A stretch of DNA of 64,000 nt from Legionella anisa. GTDB lineage: Bacteria > Pseudomonadota > Gammaproteobacteria > Legionellales > Legionellaceae. The notes beneath the pieces are model-generated. The model was not told the origin of the DNA and did no database searches. It saw only the letters and a list, made by a program, of their open reading frames with translations. The stretch is from contig NZ_LNXS01000036.1 of the NCBI RefSeq assembly GCF_001467525.1, forward strand, positions 51,605 to 115,604, written 5' to 3'. The stretch's first letter is position 1. Each line of letters begins with the position of its first letter. Below are positions 51,272 through 60,159 of the stretch, one piece after another. The position numbers and the translations under genes were made by a program.

Positions 51272-51331
51272 GTCGCCTGGGTGAAGCGAAGCGCAACCCG
51301 GGATTCCTTATTTTTAAGCATCCCAGGTATT
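51272..51331. repeat. REP element, copy 9 (truncated right arm)
   Basis: Left unit GTCGCCTGGGTGAAGCGAAG then CGCAACCCGGG is nearly intact (GTAG foot mutated to GTCG); the right unit stops after CCCAGGT. It begins 17 bp after iscA, between the converging iscA and adenosine deaminase genes. Confidence 0.78.
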
Positions 51332-51350
51332 CACGAATAAAAATTATATA

Positions 51351-52385
51351 TTACATGGAAAAACGGAAACTGGATTGATGCTCTTTAATTTGTTTTCTGC
51401 TTAATTGCTGCTTATTTGAAAAAAAGCCTAAAAATTTATTTAATTCAGCTTTGGCTGAAGCACCGAAAATTAACTCATCATCTGTACCTAAGACGACCGG
51501 ATCACTGAGATCCTGATAAACTGTCGTAATGGGGTGAGGCTCTGTTTCAAGATGCCAATTCAATTTGCTGTGGCAGCTGGGACATACCTCTATAGGAATG
51601 CCAAGTTTGTTAATGCGATCTTTTTGTTGCGTGGTTAGATAAATACAATGACCTAACCGTACTTTGCCATGTAATGGATTTTTGTTCTTATCAGGGTGTT
51701 GTGATTTCCATTCCTCTAATGCTGTTAAGACTGCATCAGTATCTTGCCGTTCCTGAGCAGTATTGGATTCGCCAGCATGAATCGCAACAGCCACGCCTTT
51801 ATTTAAAGCGAGTTGAATTACCTTGGCTAACTCATTTCCTGCGAGAGTTCTATTTGCCACAGGATTTCCTGAAATATCCAAACCGACTAAAACTTTATCT
51901 GGACTTGATAGTACGCGATCGATCAAGTAATTTGCATCATCTAAATTGTGTAATGTTCTGTCCAGGCTCAATAATCCAACAGCTTTTTTGTCCGTTATTT
52001 TTTGATTTGCTTGGAGTAGACCAAATACGAATGAGTCTATATATTTATCACGCGTTTCATTTGCCATTTCTTTGGGCGTCGTTCTAATTTCAAGGTACTT
52101 AGCTTTTGAACTTTCTACTACATCCACTACGCCATCAGAAATATCAATTAGATTCTGAATAATCTTATGCACCAAGCCAAACTGTTTCCAAATAATCGCA
52201 ATTAACTCTTTGGAATAACCACTTTCTGGCTGCTGCGTTGTTTTTTGGAGATATTCTGTACGTACTCGAATTAATTCTTCATATATTTCTATGCAGTTAT
52301 TTTTTTTGGCTGTTTTTTCCAGAAACGACAAACTCAAGCTTCCATTAAGATGGCAATGTAAATCACTGGTATGTTTTCTAGTCAT
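51351..52385 (-). CDS. add: Adenosine deaminase family protein
   Basis: 344 residues. Zinc and substrate motifs of the family appear in order: DLHCHLNGSL (8-17, two metal histidines), VAIHAGESN near 193-201 (histidine and catalytic glutamate), RLGHCIYL near 242-249 and VLGTDDELIF near 298-307 (metal aspartate). The EVCPSCHSKLN segment replaces the more usual CPxSN, so the exact purine substrate (adenosine, deoxyadenosine or adenine) is not certain. Monocistronic, on the opposite strand to its neighbours. Confidence 0.87.
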   Translation of the reverse strand: MTRKHTSDLHCHLNGSLSLSFLEKTAKKNNCIEIYEELIRVRTEYLQKTTQQPESGYSKELIAIIWKQFGLVHKIIQNLIDISDGVVDVVESSKAKYLEIRTTPKEMANETRDKYIDSFVFGLLQANQKITDKKAVGLLSLDRTLHNLDDANYLIDRVLSSPDKVLVGLDISGNPVANRTLAGNELAKVIQLALNKGVAVAIHAGESNTAQERQDTDAVLTALEEWKSQHPDKNKNPLHGKVRLGHCIYLTTQQKDRINKLGIPIEVCPSCHSKLNWHLETEPHPITTVYQDLSDPVVLGTDDELIFGASAKAELNKFLGFFSNKQQLSRKQIKEHQSSFRFSM

Positions 52386-52632
52386 CTTTATCCTTAATTA
52401 ACTCAATTACGAGCAGTTTATTCAGAATAATTTAAAAATAAATACAATTTCGTAATTTTTTGAGCGATCGAGTAAAAATTATGCAATTTTTCTTATTATT
52501 TTCCTATGCTTAATAGAAATAACCCTAACACATTAATTAAATAATAAATTCGCCTTGTCCATTTAACTTGTAAAATGGTAAAATTTTTTTGACTTAATAT
52601 TTCCTTAAGAAATGAATATCATTAAAACAATA

Positions 52633-52661
52633 TTTACACTCTTTGAGATGTTTGGTACTAT
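52633..52661 (+). promoter_or_regulatory. Sigma-70-type promoter of fis
   Basis: TTTACA (52633-52638), 17-bp spacer, TACTAT (52656-52661). It is in the 349-bp gap 52386-52734, which otherwise is AT-rich with no other feature seen. The predicted leader is about 67 nt long. A tidy ribosome site (AGGAG) stands before the fis ATG. Confidence 0.5.
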
Positions 52662-52734
52662 ATAGGCCATAGTGTTCGGTGAGTGTATGTACTGGGCATA
52701 ATTTTATTTAATTAATCTGTACTAGGAGACTTAA

Positions 52735-53016
52735 ATGAGCACAGAAACAATGGTGCAAAGCAGCGAAGCACTTTCACATCAAGTAATTCATGCTGTTAAG
52801 GGTTATTTAACCAGTGTTAATAATAAAGATTCTAACTTGAATTTATATCAATTAATTGTTGAAGAAGTTGAAGCGCCGTTATTTCGTACTGTTATGGAGT
52901 TAACTCGTTACAATCAATCAAAAGCTGCTCGTGTTCTTGGTGTAAGCCGTGGTACTTTGCGCACCAAGTTAAAGCGTTATTTTGATGACGAATTTATTGG
53001 AACTCGTGATTTCTAA
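52735..53016 (+). CDS. fis: DNA-binding protein Fis
   Basis: 93 residues, close to the E. coli size of 98. The C-terminal helix-turn-helix NQSKAARVLGVSRGTLRTKL (about 61-80) is the Fis signature, preceded by the dimerisation helices (LYQLIVEEVEAPLFRTVMEL). Fis is a nucleoid protein acting on rRNA, flagellar and virulence genes; legionellae carry several Fis paralogues, so this is one of them. The dusB gene that precedes fis in enterobacteria is absent. Confidence 0.95.
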   Translation: MSTETMVQSSEALSHQVIHAVKGYLTSVNNKDSNLNLYQLIVEEVEAPLFRTVMELTRYNQSKAARVLGVSRGTLRTKLKRYFDDEFIGTRDF

Positions 53017-53105
53017 TTGATTAAGAACGACCTCGCTGGTTTTTTCATATATTAATTTCCCAATATAGTGGTCTTTGGCTAGGCACTCTGCTACTATTGA
53101 TAACA

Positions 53106-53454
53106 GAGTTGGTCAGACAATCGCTCTTTGTTTTGCAAAGGGAGGAAAGTCCGGGCTCCAGAGGGTAGAGTGCCAGGTAACGCCTGGGAGGTGTGAACCT
53201 ACGGAAAGTGCCACAGAAAATATACCGCCTCTTAGAGGTAAGGGTGAAATGGTGCGGTAAGAGCGCACCGCGCGTCTGGTAACAGACGTGGCAGGGAAAA
53301 CCCCACTCGGAGCAAGACCAAATAGGAGTCCATTTGACTGAAAAGTCATTACGTGTGACCCGCACGGGATTCGGGTAGGTCGCTTGAGGCATGTGGTGAC
53401 GCATGTCCCAGATGAATGATTGTCCATGACAGAACCCGGCTTATCGACTGACTC
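53106..53454 (+). ncRNA. rnpB: RNase P RNA, bacterial class A
   Basis: About 349 nt. The 5' end GAGTTGGTCAGACAATCGCT pairs with the 3' end GACTGACTC (helix P1). The universal core is present: GGGAGGAAAGTCCGGGCTCC near 53140, the GAGGTGTGAACC/GAAAGTGCCACAGAAA region, GGTAAGAGCGCACCG, and the 3' ACAGAACCCGGCTTATCG. A -10-like TATTGA at 53095-53100 is correctly placed. The three open frames overlapping this RNA are not genes. A run of T follows P1 and may serve as terminator. Confidence 0.97.
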
Positions 53455-53642
53455 TTTTTACTTCATTATCCGCTTAAAGAACCCCTGAAACAAAATAAGC
53501 TCCAGTTCCAGTGCACTATGAAAGGACTGAATTCCATGTTCTGGATTTTGTTAATTAGATAGATCAATAGCTATGTTCATATTTTAAAATGACCCTATTT
53601 TGCCCTTAATGTAAATTGTATTTTCATTTGGTTTGAAATATG

Positions 53643-53671
53643 TTTAATTTGTTGTCAATTTAGATTATAAT
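53643..53671 (+). promoter_or_regulatory. Sigma-70-type promoter of the coiled-coil gene
   Basis: TTTAAT (53643-53648), 17-bp spacer, TATAAT (53666-53671). Its predicted start is about 26 nt before the ATG at 53704. The 249 bp between rnpB and the gene (53455-53703) hold nothing else I can support. Confidence 0.5.
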
Positions 53672-53703
53672 ATAGTCATTCTGTTTTTAATGTAACGCGT
53701 AAT

Positions 53704-55362
53704 ATGAGAAATCAGCAGCTGCGAGCCATTTATGCAAACCAAAGAGAAATTTCCACTGAGCGAACACTTCTAGAGCAAGTTAAAGAGTTCGCTGAAATAG
53801 GGTTTAATAAAAACCTCGAAGAATACATTAAATCAAATAGAGAAAAAATTGAGTTATACACCTCTATTCAGTTTGATACCTCAAAATATTCCGAGAAGTA
53901 TTTGGAATTCTTAAATGGCTTAATTCTAGCCTTATCCTTAGAAGAAAAAGATATCAAAACAAAGACGATTCGTGATAAGCGTGCTTTGAATGAACATTAT
54001 TCAAGGCAGCCAAAAACTAAGGGCGAATATCCGTCAATTGAAGACGTTGAGGACTCGACGACTCTCAATAGGAACGTTATCAATCGACTGGATGCATTTA
54101 AAAAGGAAGTAGAGGCTCTTCGCAATCAACAACTAATCCTGAAAGCTAAGTCTTTAGTAAAATCAGCAAAGGCTGACATCGATGTAAATCAGGAAAACTT
54201 GAGATTAATGAAAATCGGTTATCTTGAGTTGCTTTCGAACTATTCACTAGAATCATCTGTTGCATTTGAGCGGGAATTTGACCATTTATTTGGTGAAAAG
54301 TCCATCTCAACATTCAGAAAGCACTTTGCTGGAAGAAAACGCATTATGGATGAAATCATGGAGGAGTGTAAAGAAACCTCTGTGGAAGAAGAGATTAAGA
54401 AGGAACAATTCAAGCTTGATCAGCACATCATGAACTTTGAATTGATTGTGAAGCAAGCCACAGATTTAAAGAGCTTAGCAACACTACTTAAGCAAGTAAA
54501 AACTATTGAAGGCAGTATCACACAAAAAGCAGGTGAACTGCTAATCCCTTCAGAAGCTCAGAAACTTCAAGAACTCATCCGATTTATTGCAGAAAAAGAG
54601 CAAGAAATACAGCGTATCAAAAAAGGGATTAAGGGTACCTCGGAAATACATCAACAAACTATCCGGGCTATTGAGACGATTGAACAATCCATTCAGAAAA
54701 AAAAGGTAGAAGCCGAATCTTTTTTACAGCAAATCAGTAAGACGAGCAGTGAAGTCCAACAAAAAATAGAAGGCCGTCAAGTGGGCGTTCCCGCTCCAAG
54801 TGATCAAGTAAATAAAGAGGCCTCACTAACAAAGAAAAATCGGCTGCTAGAAGCAATCTCATTAATAAAAACATATAGAGAAACTTTAGAAAGCGAGCAA
54901 AAAAAATTTTCTGTAAAATTTTTCCATAAATCAAGAAATCACGAGAAGCTCAGCTATTGCCAGTCATTAGAAAAAGAACTTAACTCGCAAATTAATACTT
55001 TAGATCGTGAAAGCAACCTACTCCTGATTATTAAAAACGCTCATGATAAAGCAACCAAGGAGTCTGGTGCTCAAAAAGAAATCACCAAAGGTGGCAGTTA
55101 TTTCGGTACAAGCCGCATGCTCAGTTTACAACGACTTTTGGGTATTGATGAAGCCTGGCAAACGAAAGGACACTCCAAATTCCTTGTATTTTCAACTCAG
55201 TCTAATTTACATGGGCTTAAGACGTCGGGAGTCGTTGGGGATAAAGTACATAAAATTGTGAAGAATTTCTATCTTGGAGTAGATAACAGTAATGAACCAT
55301 ACCAGGAGATAAAAAAGCAGGCATTCCCAAATGCAGCCGTCAATAACCCACAATGTTCTTGA
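53704..55362 (+). CDS. Coiled-coil orphan protein (candidate effector)
   Basis: 552 residues, soluble and highly charged, with long coiled-coil stretches (about 95-170, 205-270, 280-345 and 375-450) rich in K, E, Q and I/L. The last ~80 residues (SRMLSLQRLLGIDEAW, FLVFSTQSNLHGLKTSGVVG) are non-coiled and may be a small globular domain. I recognise no catalytic motif. No strong ribosome site is seen before the ATG. Base composition is similar to the other accessory genes. The position between rnpB and gatB and the coiled-coil build are common for Legionella effectors that bind host trafficking proteins; this is inference. Confidence 0.75.
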   Translation: MRNQQLRAIYANQREISTERTLLEQVKEFAEIGFNKNLEEYIKSNREKIELYTSIQFDTSKYSEKYLEFLNGLILALSLEEKDIKTKTIRDKRALNEHYSRQPKTKGEYPSIEDVEDSTTLNRNVINRLDAFKKEVEALRNQQLILKAKSLVKSAKADIDVNQENLRLMKIGYLELLSNYSLESSVAFEREFDHLFGEKSISTFRKHFAGRKRIMDEIMEECKETSVEEEIKKEQFKLDQHIMNFELIVKQATDLKSLATLLKQVKTIEGSITQKAGELLIPSEAQKLQELIRFIAEKEQEIQRIKKGIKGTSEIHQQTIRAIETIEQSIQKKKVEAESFLQQISKTSSEVQQKIEGRQVGVPAPSDQVNKEASLTKKNRLLEAISLIKTYRETLESEQKKFSVKFFHKSRNHEKLSYCQSLEKELNSQINTLDRESNLLLIIKNAHDKATKESGAQKEITKGGSYFGTSRMLSLQRLLGIDEAWQTKGHSKFLVFSTQSNLHGLKTSGVVGDKVHKIVKNFYLGVDNSNEPYQEIKKQAFPNAAVNNPQCS

Positions 55363-55440
55363 TAAAACTTGCTTAATTAGAACTCACGGGGGAGAGAGTA
55401 TTCTTTCGGAATATGAATTAAAATCTTTTTTTATTCAATA

Positions 55441-56880
55441 TTAATTACCTGCCAAATGTTTTTTTAGTAGAGTATTGATTTGTTCGGGATTCGCCTTTCC
55501 TTTGGTTTGTTTCATTATTTGTCCCACAAAGAAGGCCAATAATTTTTCTTTTCCTGCTCTGTAATCCGCTGCTTGTTCAGGGTACTGCTGAATCAATTTA
55601 ATAATCAGCTCTTCCCAAGCAGCAGTATCATCTACCTGCTGATATCCCTCGCGCTCGATAATTACTTCAATATTTTTTTCACCAGCCCACAATAAAGTAA
55701 AAATAGAACGTGCATTGTTTAAAGAAATAGCACCCTCATGCAGCTTATCGAGTAGATTTGCTATTAATTCTGCGGATATACGCGGGGTATCAAAGGTTAA
55801 ATTCTCTTCATTCAAAGCTGCAGCATATTGACCTTTTAGCCAATTAATGATCATCTTTGCTGGGGCACGGCATCGAGCTTTAACTGATTTAAAAAAACGA
55901 TACGCTGCAGGTGAAGAAAGAATAAAATTAATGTCTTCCTCATTGAGAGAGGGGGTGTTTTTTAATTCAGCATGAATTTTCTCTGGCAAATCCGGTAAAT
56001 TATTCTTTACTTCCGCAATGAGGAATCGGGTGATTTGTATTGGTAATAAATCAGGATCTGGGAAATATCGGTAATCATTTTCATTTTCTTTACTGCGCAT
56101 TGCGTGCGTTGTATGCGTGTCAGGATTATAAAGACGAGTTTCTTGGATTACGTGTTGGCCACTTTCCAGTATATCCTGATGTCGTGCTTGTTCGTAAGCG
56201 ATAGCTTTCTCGATAAAACGAAATGAATTCAAATTTTTCAATTCCGTTCGTGTTCCTAAAACAGATGAACCTTTGGGTTTTAGAGATAGGTTGACATCGC
56301 AACGGAAATTCCCTTCTTGCATATTACCATCACAAATCCCTAGAAACTGAACCAATTGATGCAGTTTTTTGAGATAGCTCACTGCTTCATGGCTTGAAAA
56401 CAAACAAGGGGTAGTTACTATTTCCAATAGAGGGGTTCCTGCTCGGTTAAGATCAATTCCACTGTAGCCTGAATGAACCCCATGTAATGATTTACCTGCA
56501 TCTTCTTCCAAATGGGCACGTACGATCATCACCTCTTTTTCAGTGCCATCATTTAGAGTAATTACCAATTTACCATTGCTGACTATGGGCTTTTGAAATT
56601 GGCTAATTTGATAGCCTTTGGGTAAATCGGGATAAAAATAATTTTTGCGCTCAAAAACAGATTGATCATTAATATCCGCCTGAATGGCCAAACCAAATTG
56701 AATTGCCATAATTACTGCTTCCTGATTCAATACAGGCAAAACACCAGGAAATCCTGCATCGATAAAGCAGGTTTGAGAATTAGGGGCAGAACCAAAAGCA
56801 GTAGATGCACCAGAAAAAAGTTTTGATTTTGTTTTGAGCTGAATATGTACTTCAAGGCCAATGACTGTATCCCATTCCAT
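55441..56880 (-). CDS. gatB: Asp/Glu-tRNA amidotransferase subunit B
   Basis: 479 residues. GatB recognises mischarged Glu-tRNA(Gln) or Asp-tRNA(Asn) and phosphorylates the acid. The start EWDTVIGLEVHIQLKTKSKL and the motifs KNYFYPDLPKGYQISQ, EEDAGKSLHGVHSGYSGIDL, LNRAGTPLLEIVT and the C-terminal YqeY-like tail (VGQIMKQTKGKANPEQIN) are all characteristic. Last gene of gatC-gatA-gatB; gatA is 9 bp upstream. Confidence 0.98.
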   Translation of the reverse strand: MEWDTVIGLEVHIQLKTKSKLFSGASTAFGSAPNSQTCFIDAGFPGVLPVLNQEAVIMAIQFGLAIQADINDQSVFERKNYFYPDLPKGYQISQFQKPIVSNGKLVITLNDGTEKEVMIVRAHLEEDAGKSLHGVHSGYSGIDLNRAGTPLLEIVTTPCLFSSHEAVSYLKKLHQLVQFLGICDGNMQEGNFRCDVNLSLKPKGSSVLGTRTELKNLNSFRFIEKAIAYEQARHQDILESGQHVIQETRLYNPDTHTTHAMRSKENENDYRYFPDPDLLPIQITRFLIAEVKNNLPDLPEKIHAELKNTPSLNEEDINFILSSPAAYRFFKSVKARCRAPAKMIINWLKGQYAAALNEENLTFDTPRISAELIANLLDKLHEGAISLNNARSIFTLLWAGEKNIEVIIEREGYQQVDDTAAWEELIIKLIQQYPEQAADYRAGKEKLLAFFVGQIMKQTKGKANPEQINTLLKKHLAGN

Positions 56881-56889
56881 AATTCACCT

Positions 56890-58335
56890 TTATTGGTTTG
56901 GACTGGCCAAATGCCAGTTGGTCTGTTGTTGATAATGATGAGCTATTTGGAGTAAGTGGCTTTCACCAAAATGTTTGCCCATGAGTTGCATGCCTATAGG
57001 TAGCCCTTTAGCAAAGCCTGCGGGTATGGAAATTGCAGGGAGTCCAGCAAGGTTAGCAGCTACAGTAAACACGTCAGCCAAGTAATTTTGAATTGGATCA
57101 GCAATTTTTTCACCCAGTTTAAATGCACACGTTGGGGATGTTGGTCCGAGAATAACATCGACCGATTTTAGAGTTGTGACCAGTTCTTCTTGGATAAGAC
57201 GACGAATTTTTTGTGCTTGCAAATAATAGGCATCAAAATAACCCGATGAAAGAACGTGAGTACCAGTAAGAATTCGGCGTTTTACTTCGATACCAAATCC
57301 TTCACTGCGAGTATTACGAATGAGCTCAGTTAATGTTGTTGCATGATCACTGCGATAACCAAAGCGCAAACCATCATAACGTGATAAATTGGATGAAGCT
57401 TCAGCGCACGCAACCACATAGTAACAAGGTACCCATAAAGGTTGGAGTTCTAAATTCAATTGAATAATTTCGGCGCCCATGCTTTCGAAAGTTTTTACTG
57501 CTTCACGAATCGCATTTTGTATTTCTTGCTCCACCTGGGGTTGAAAAAAACATGAAGGGAGTCCAATTTTTAATTTGGGTAAGGGTTTTTTGAGTTCGGC
57601 ATAATAATCGGGAATTGTTGCATCAACCGATGTAGAGTCTTTGGGGTCAAATCCTGCCATAGCTTGAAGCACCAATGCGAGATCCTCAGCGCTTCTGGCC
57701 AAAGGTCCGGCCTGATCCAGACTGGATGCATAAGCAATCATTCCGTAGCGGGAAATGAGTCCATAAGTGGGTTTAATTCCACTAATTCCACAAAGGGCAG
57801 CCGGTTGGCGTATCGAGCCTCCTGTGTCAGAGCCTATAGCGAAAGGGACCAAACCGGCAGCTACGGCTGCTGCTGAGCCACCCGAGGAACCACCAGGAAC
57901 CCGTTCTTTATCCCACGGATTTTTTACCGCACCAAAGTAACTGTTTTCATTAGACGAACCCATGGCAAATTCGTCCATATTCGTTTTACCTATCAGAATC
58001 GAGCCTTGTTCAAGTAACTTACTGGCCAAAGTCGCTTCATAAGGTGATTGGAACTGTTCAAGCATTTTAGAAGCACACGTAGTTGGCATACGCTTGGTAC
58101 AAAACAAATCTTTTAATGCCATAGGGATGCCAGTAAGGATTTTTTCATTCCCATTTTTAAACTGATGATCTGCTTTTTGAGCTTCAAGAAGCGCATGCTC
58201 TTCATCTAAACTAATAAAGGCGTTTAAATCTTTATGTTTTTGAATTTGCTTTAGGTAATGTTGCGTTAATTCAACACTAGAGAGTTTCCTATGATGTAAA
58301 TCCTGAGATAATTGCTTTAATGATAAATGTTCCAT
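56890..58335 (-). CDS. gatA: Asp/Glu-tRNA amidotransferase subunit A
   Basis: 481 residues, amidase-signature enzyme that frees ammonia from glutamine. The Ser-cisSer-Lys triad is recognisable: lysine near 71 in [11 protein letters not shown], the serine loop [15 protein letters not shown] (about 148-162) and the nucleophile serine in [15 protein letters not shown] (about 169-183). It sits 2 bp after gatC and 9 bp before gatB in one operon. Confidence 0.98.
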   Translation of the reverse strand: MEHLSLKQLSQDLHHRKLSSVELTQHYLKQIQKHKDLNAFISLDEEHALLEAQKADHQFKNGNEKILTGIPMALKDLFCTKRMPTTCASKMLEQFQSPYEATLASKLLEQGSILIGKTNMDEFAMGSSNENSYFGAVKNPWDKERVPGGSSGGSAAAVAAGLVPFAIGSDTGGSIRQPAALCGISGIKPTYGLISRYGMIAYASSLDQAGPLARSAEDLALVLQAMAGFDPKDSTSVDATIPDYYAELKKPLPKLKIGLPSCFFQPQVEQEIQNAIREAVKTFESMGAEIIQLNLELQPLWVPCYYVVACAEASSNLSRYDGLRFGYRSDHATTLTELIRNTRSEGFGIEVKRRILTGTHVLSSGYFDAYYLQAQKIRRLIQEELVTTLKSVDVILGPTSPTCAFKLGEKIADPIQNYLADVFTVAANLAGLPAISIPAGFAKGLPIGMQLMGKHFGESHLLQIAHHYQQQTNWHLASPNQ

Positions 58336-58337
58336 GA

Positions 58338-58634
58338 TTATTTACTCTGGTCTATAACTTGAGGTACTAAATAAAGATCGTGTTCGAATTGTGGTGCAAG
58401 GGTCTCTAATTCAACCAGACAATTTTCTTCAGTAACCGCATCAGGTCTTAAACGTTGACTTAAGGCAAGAGGATGAAAAAGCGGTTCAATCTCTTGGGTA
58501 TTAACAGAGCGCAGTTGATCGACAAAATTCATGATTGCGTTAATATCTTCAATGAGTTTTGGCGAATGTTCTATATCCGTATCCAGATAGGCTAATTGAG
58601 AAATTTTCTCTAAATCTTGTGCTGAGATGGTCAT
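58338..58634 (-). CDS. gatC: Asp/Glu-tRNA amidotransferase subunit C
   Basis: 98 residues from ATG 58634, which has GAGG upstream; the longer GTG-started frame adds five residues. GatC wraps between GatA and GatB. Typical features are [19 protein letters not shown] at the start and [20 protein letters not shown] in the middle. First gene of gatCAB. TTATAAC occurs twice 14 bp apart around 58665-58685, next to the promoter region. Confidence 0.96.
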   Translation of the reverse strand: MTISAQDLEKISQLAYLDTDIEHSPKLIEDINAIMNFVDQLRSVNTQEIEPLFHPLALSQRLRPDAVTEENCLVELETLAPQFEHDLYLVPQVIDQSK

Positions 58635-58721
58635 AAAATGGTACCTCACAGAATGAACGCCATATTATAACGAGGATGTTATAACTTATAAATATAAAAG
58701 TAGTTGTAGCCGGATGATTTA

Positions 58722-58808
58722 TAGCCTGGGTGCAGCGCAGCGAAACCCGGGATCAATGGTTTATTCATATTCCGAAAACCCGGGTTTCGCTGCGCTGCAC
58801 CCAGGCTA
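58722..58808. repeat. REP doublet, copy 10
   Basis: Inverted pair with core GCAGCGCAGCG in both arms (TAGCCTGGGTGCAGCG...AAACCCGGG). The arms match perfectly over about 29 bases. It lies 10 bp beyond the argR stop, upstream of gatC. The leading G of the left GTAG foot is changed to A. Confidence 0.92.
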
Positions 58809-58818
58809 CATAATTTGA

Positions 58819-59274
58819 TTATTTTTTCAGATAAGGAAATTCATCCTGTAATAAATGAATTACATGGTGTAATTGTTCCTTGCTTTTTACAATAAGAAGC
58901 ACGGTATCATCACCAGCAATTGTACCTAATATACTTGAGTTTTGAGTGGTTTGAGGTGAGTAAGACACGAATTTTCTGTCAATAAAAAAAGCCAGACTGT
59001 TTGCGTTGCCAGGATGTGTATGAAGCACGATAAGACCATAATCGGATACTTGCATATTCAATACCAAAGGCAGGTTGGGTATATTGAAATCCACTACTTG
59101 ATAAGTACCCCCTATTTTCGCGATTTTTAATTTTTTCAATCTTCGCGATAGAGTTGCTTGAGGAATAGTATAGCCTCGTTCCTTTAAACTGGTTTGCAAA
59201 TCAATTTGTTCCGCAATTTTCTCTGTTTGCACAATATTTAATATATGCCCATCAAGAGCAGCATCTTGGCTCAT
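58819..59274 (-). CDS. argR: Arginine repressor
   Basis: 151 residues from ATG 59274 (GGAGAG upstream; the longer frame's 47 extra residues run through the operator and are discarded). The N-terminal winged helix contains TIPQATLSRRLKKLKIAK (about 38-55) and the C-terminal arginine-binding hexamer domain HTHPGNANSLAFFID and GTIAGDDTVLLI (about 118-129). It represses arginine genes when arginine binds. The divergent arginine-type transporter and argG/argH genes, with two ARG boxes between, show the regulon. Confidence 0.97.
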   Translation of the reverse strand: MSQDAALDGHILNIVQTEKIAEQIDLQTSLKERGYTIPQATLSRRLKKLKIAKIGGTYQVVDFNIPNLPLVLNMQVSDYGLIVLHTHPGNANSLAFFIDRKFVSYSPQTTQNSSILGTIAGDDTVLLIVKSKEQLHHVIHLLQDEFPYLKK

Positions 59275-59299
59275 GTATCTCTCCACTTTATGTGTGTTT

Positions 59300-59338
59300 T
59301 GTGAATACAAAATCATTTTTAATGAAATTATATTCAAA
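59300..59338. promoter_or_regulatory. Tandem ARG boxes (ArgR operator)
   Basis: Two 18-bp boxes, 59300-59317 and 59321-59338, 3 bp apart as in enterobacterial operators. The cores are TGAATACAAAATCA (59302-59315) and TGAAATTATATTCA (59323-59336), against the consensus TGAATWWWWATTCA. The second core covers the argR -10. Confidence 0.8.
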
Positions 59339-59355
59339 ATATCTTGACAGGGCAA
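59327..59355 (-). promoter_or_regulatory. argR promoter
   Basis: On the minus strand TTGCCC (59355-59350), 17 bp, TATAAT (59332-59327). The -10 is inside ARG box 2, so bound ArgR should block its own transcription. Confidence 0.65.
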
Positions 59356-59372
59356 GTCAAGATTGATAAATT
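59344..59372 (+). promoter_or_regulatory. Promoter of the arginine transport and argGH genes
   Basis: TTGACA (59344-59349), 17 bp, TAAATT (59367-59372). Its -35 abuts the -35 of the divergent argR promoter, and the ARG boxes end 5 bp before it. Confidence 0.6.
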
Positions 59373-59406
59373 TGAAAAAACGCATAAAAACTGGATGTAT
59401 ATTCAA

Positions 59407-60159
59407 ATGAAACAAATATTCTTTACATTTTTAGCAGGTTTTGCCTTTTTTGTTTCTCTTTGCTACGCAAAGATTTCCAATGATGGGGGGCAATATATTC
59501 ATTTTGCAGTTGCTGCAGAATATCCACCATTTGAATATAACGATCATGGTGAAATCAAAGGGTTTGATATTGATTTAGCGCGCTTGATTGCCAAAAAACT
59601 GGGTAAGGAAGCAATTTTTGATACCATGCAATTCAGCAGTATTTTACCTGCTTTAAGTACAGGACAGGTTGATACAGCAATTTCTACGATCACGATTACA
59701 GAACAGCGAAAAAAGAATTTTGATTTCACTAAGCCTTATTATTTCGAAAGTATGGCCGCTGTCTTTCCTGAACAAAAGCCGATTAACGATGTGAAGCAAT
59801 TAGCTGATAAAAAAATAGCAGTTCAATTAGGCAGTACCATGGAAATTTGGTTAAAAAAGAATATGCCAAATGCCAGCCTTCTCGTAATGGATAATAACAA
59901 TCAAACCATCGCAGCCCTAAAGGCTGGTCATGTTGATTTGGTACTTGTTGATGGAGTTCAAGGTGCGGTATTTAGTCAGAAAAATCCTGGACTATCCTTT
60001 GCGATTCTTGCTCAATCAGCAGATGGTTATGGTTTGGCACTGAAAAAGAATTCTGAATTAACTCACAAAATAAATCATGTTTTATTTGAACTGGAGCAAA
60101 GTGGTGAGCTTGCTGCACTCAAGAAAAAATGGTTGGAGGACACAAAATGGAAGAGTTAA
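59407..60159 (+). CDS. artJ: Amino-acid ABC transporter substrate-binding protein (arginine-type)
   Basis: 250 residues from ATG 59407, chosen because a signal peptide follows directly (KQIFFTFLAGFAFFVSLCYA) and the upstream part of the frame overlaps the promoter. The mature protein is a family 3 solute-binding protein: FAVAAEYPPFEYNDHGEIKG, FDIDLARLIAKKLGKE and TISTITITEQRKKNFDFTKP. Ligand: arginine is inferred from the ARG boxes upstream and the linked argG/argH; other basic amino acids are possible. It overlaps the permease gene by 13 bp. Confidence 0.85.
   Translation: MKQIFFTFLAGFAFFVSLCYAKISNDGGQYIHFAVAAEYPPFEYNDHGEIKGFDIDLARLIAKKLGKEAIFDTMQFSSILPALSTGQVDTAISTITITEQRKKNFDFTKPYYFESMAAVFPEQKPINDVKQLADKKIAVQLGSTMEIWLKKNMPNASLLVMDNNNQTIAALKAGHVDLVLVDGVQGAVFSQKNPGLSFAILAQSADGYGLALKKNSELTHKINHVLFELEQSGELAALKKKWLEDTKWKS

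Noticed and set aside
53017..53045. Intrinsic terminator after fis
   Set aside because: A T run is present but the stem is only three base pairs.
53045..53427. Open frames of 61-119 codons on both strands
   Set aside because: They lie over the RNase P RNA, whose helices and core explain the sequence.
53455..53703. PmrA-type boxes (CTTAATGTA and similar) upstream of the coiled-coil gene
   Set aside because: Only partial matches without proper repeat spacing in AT-rich sequence.
59275..59415. N-terminal extension of ArgR by 47 residues
   Set aside because: It would translate through the ARG boxes and both promoters.
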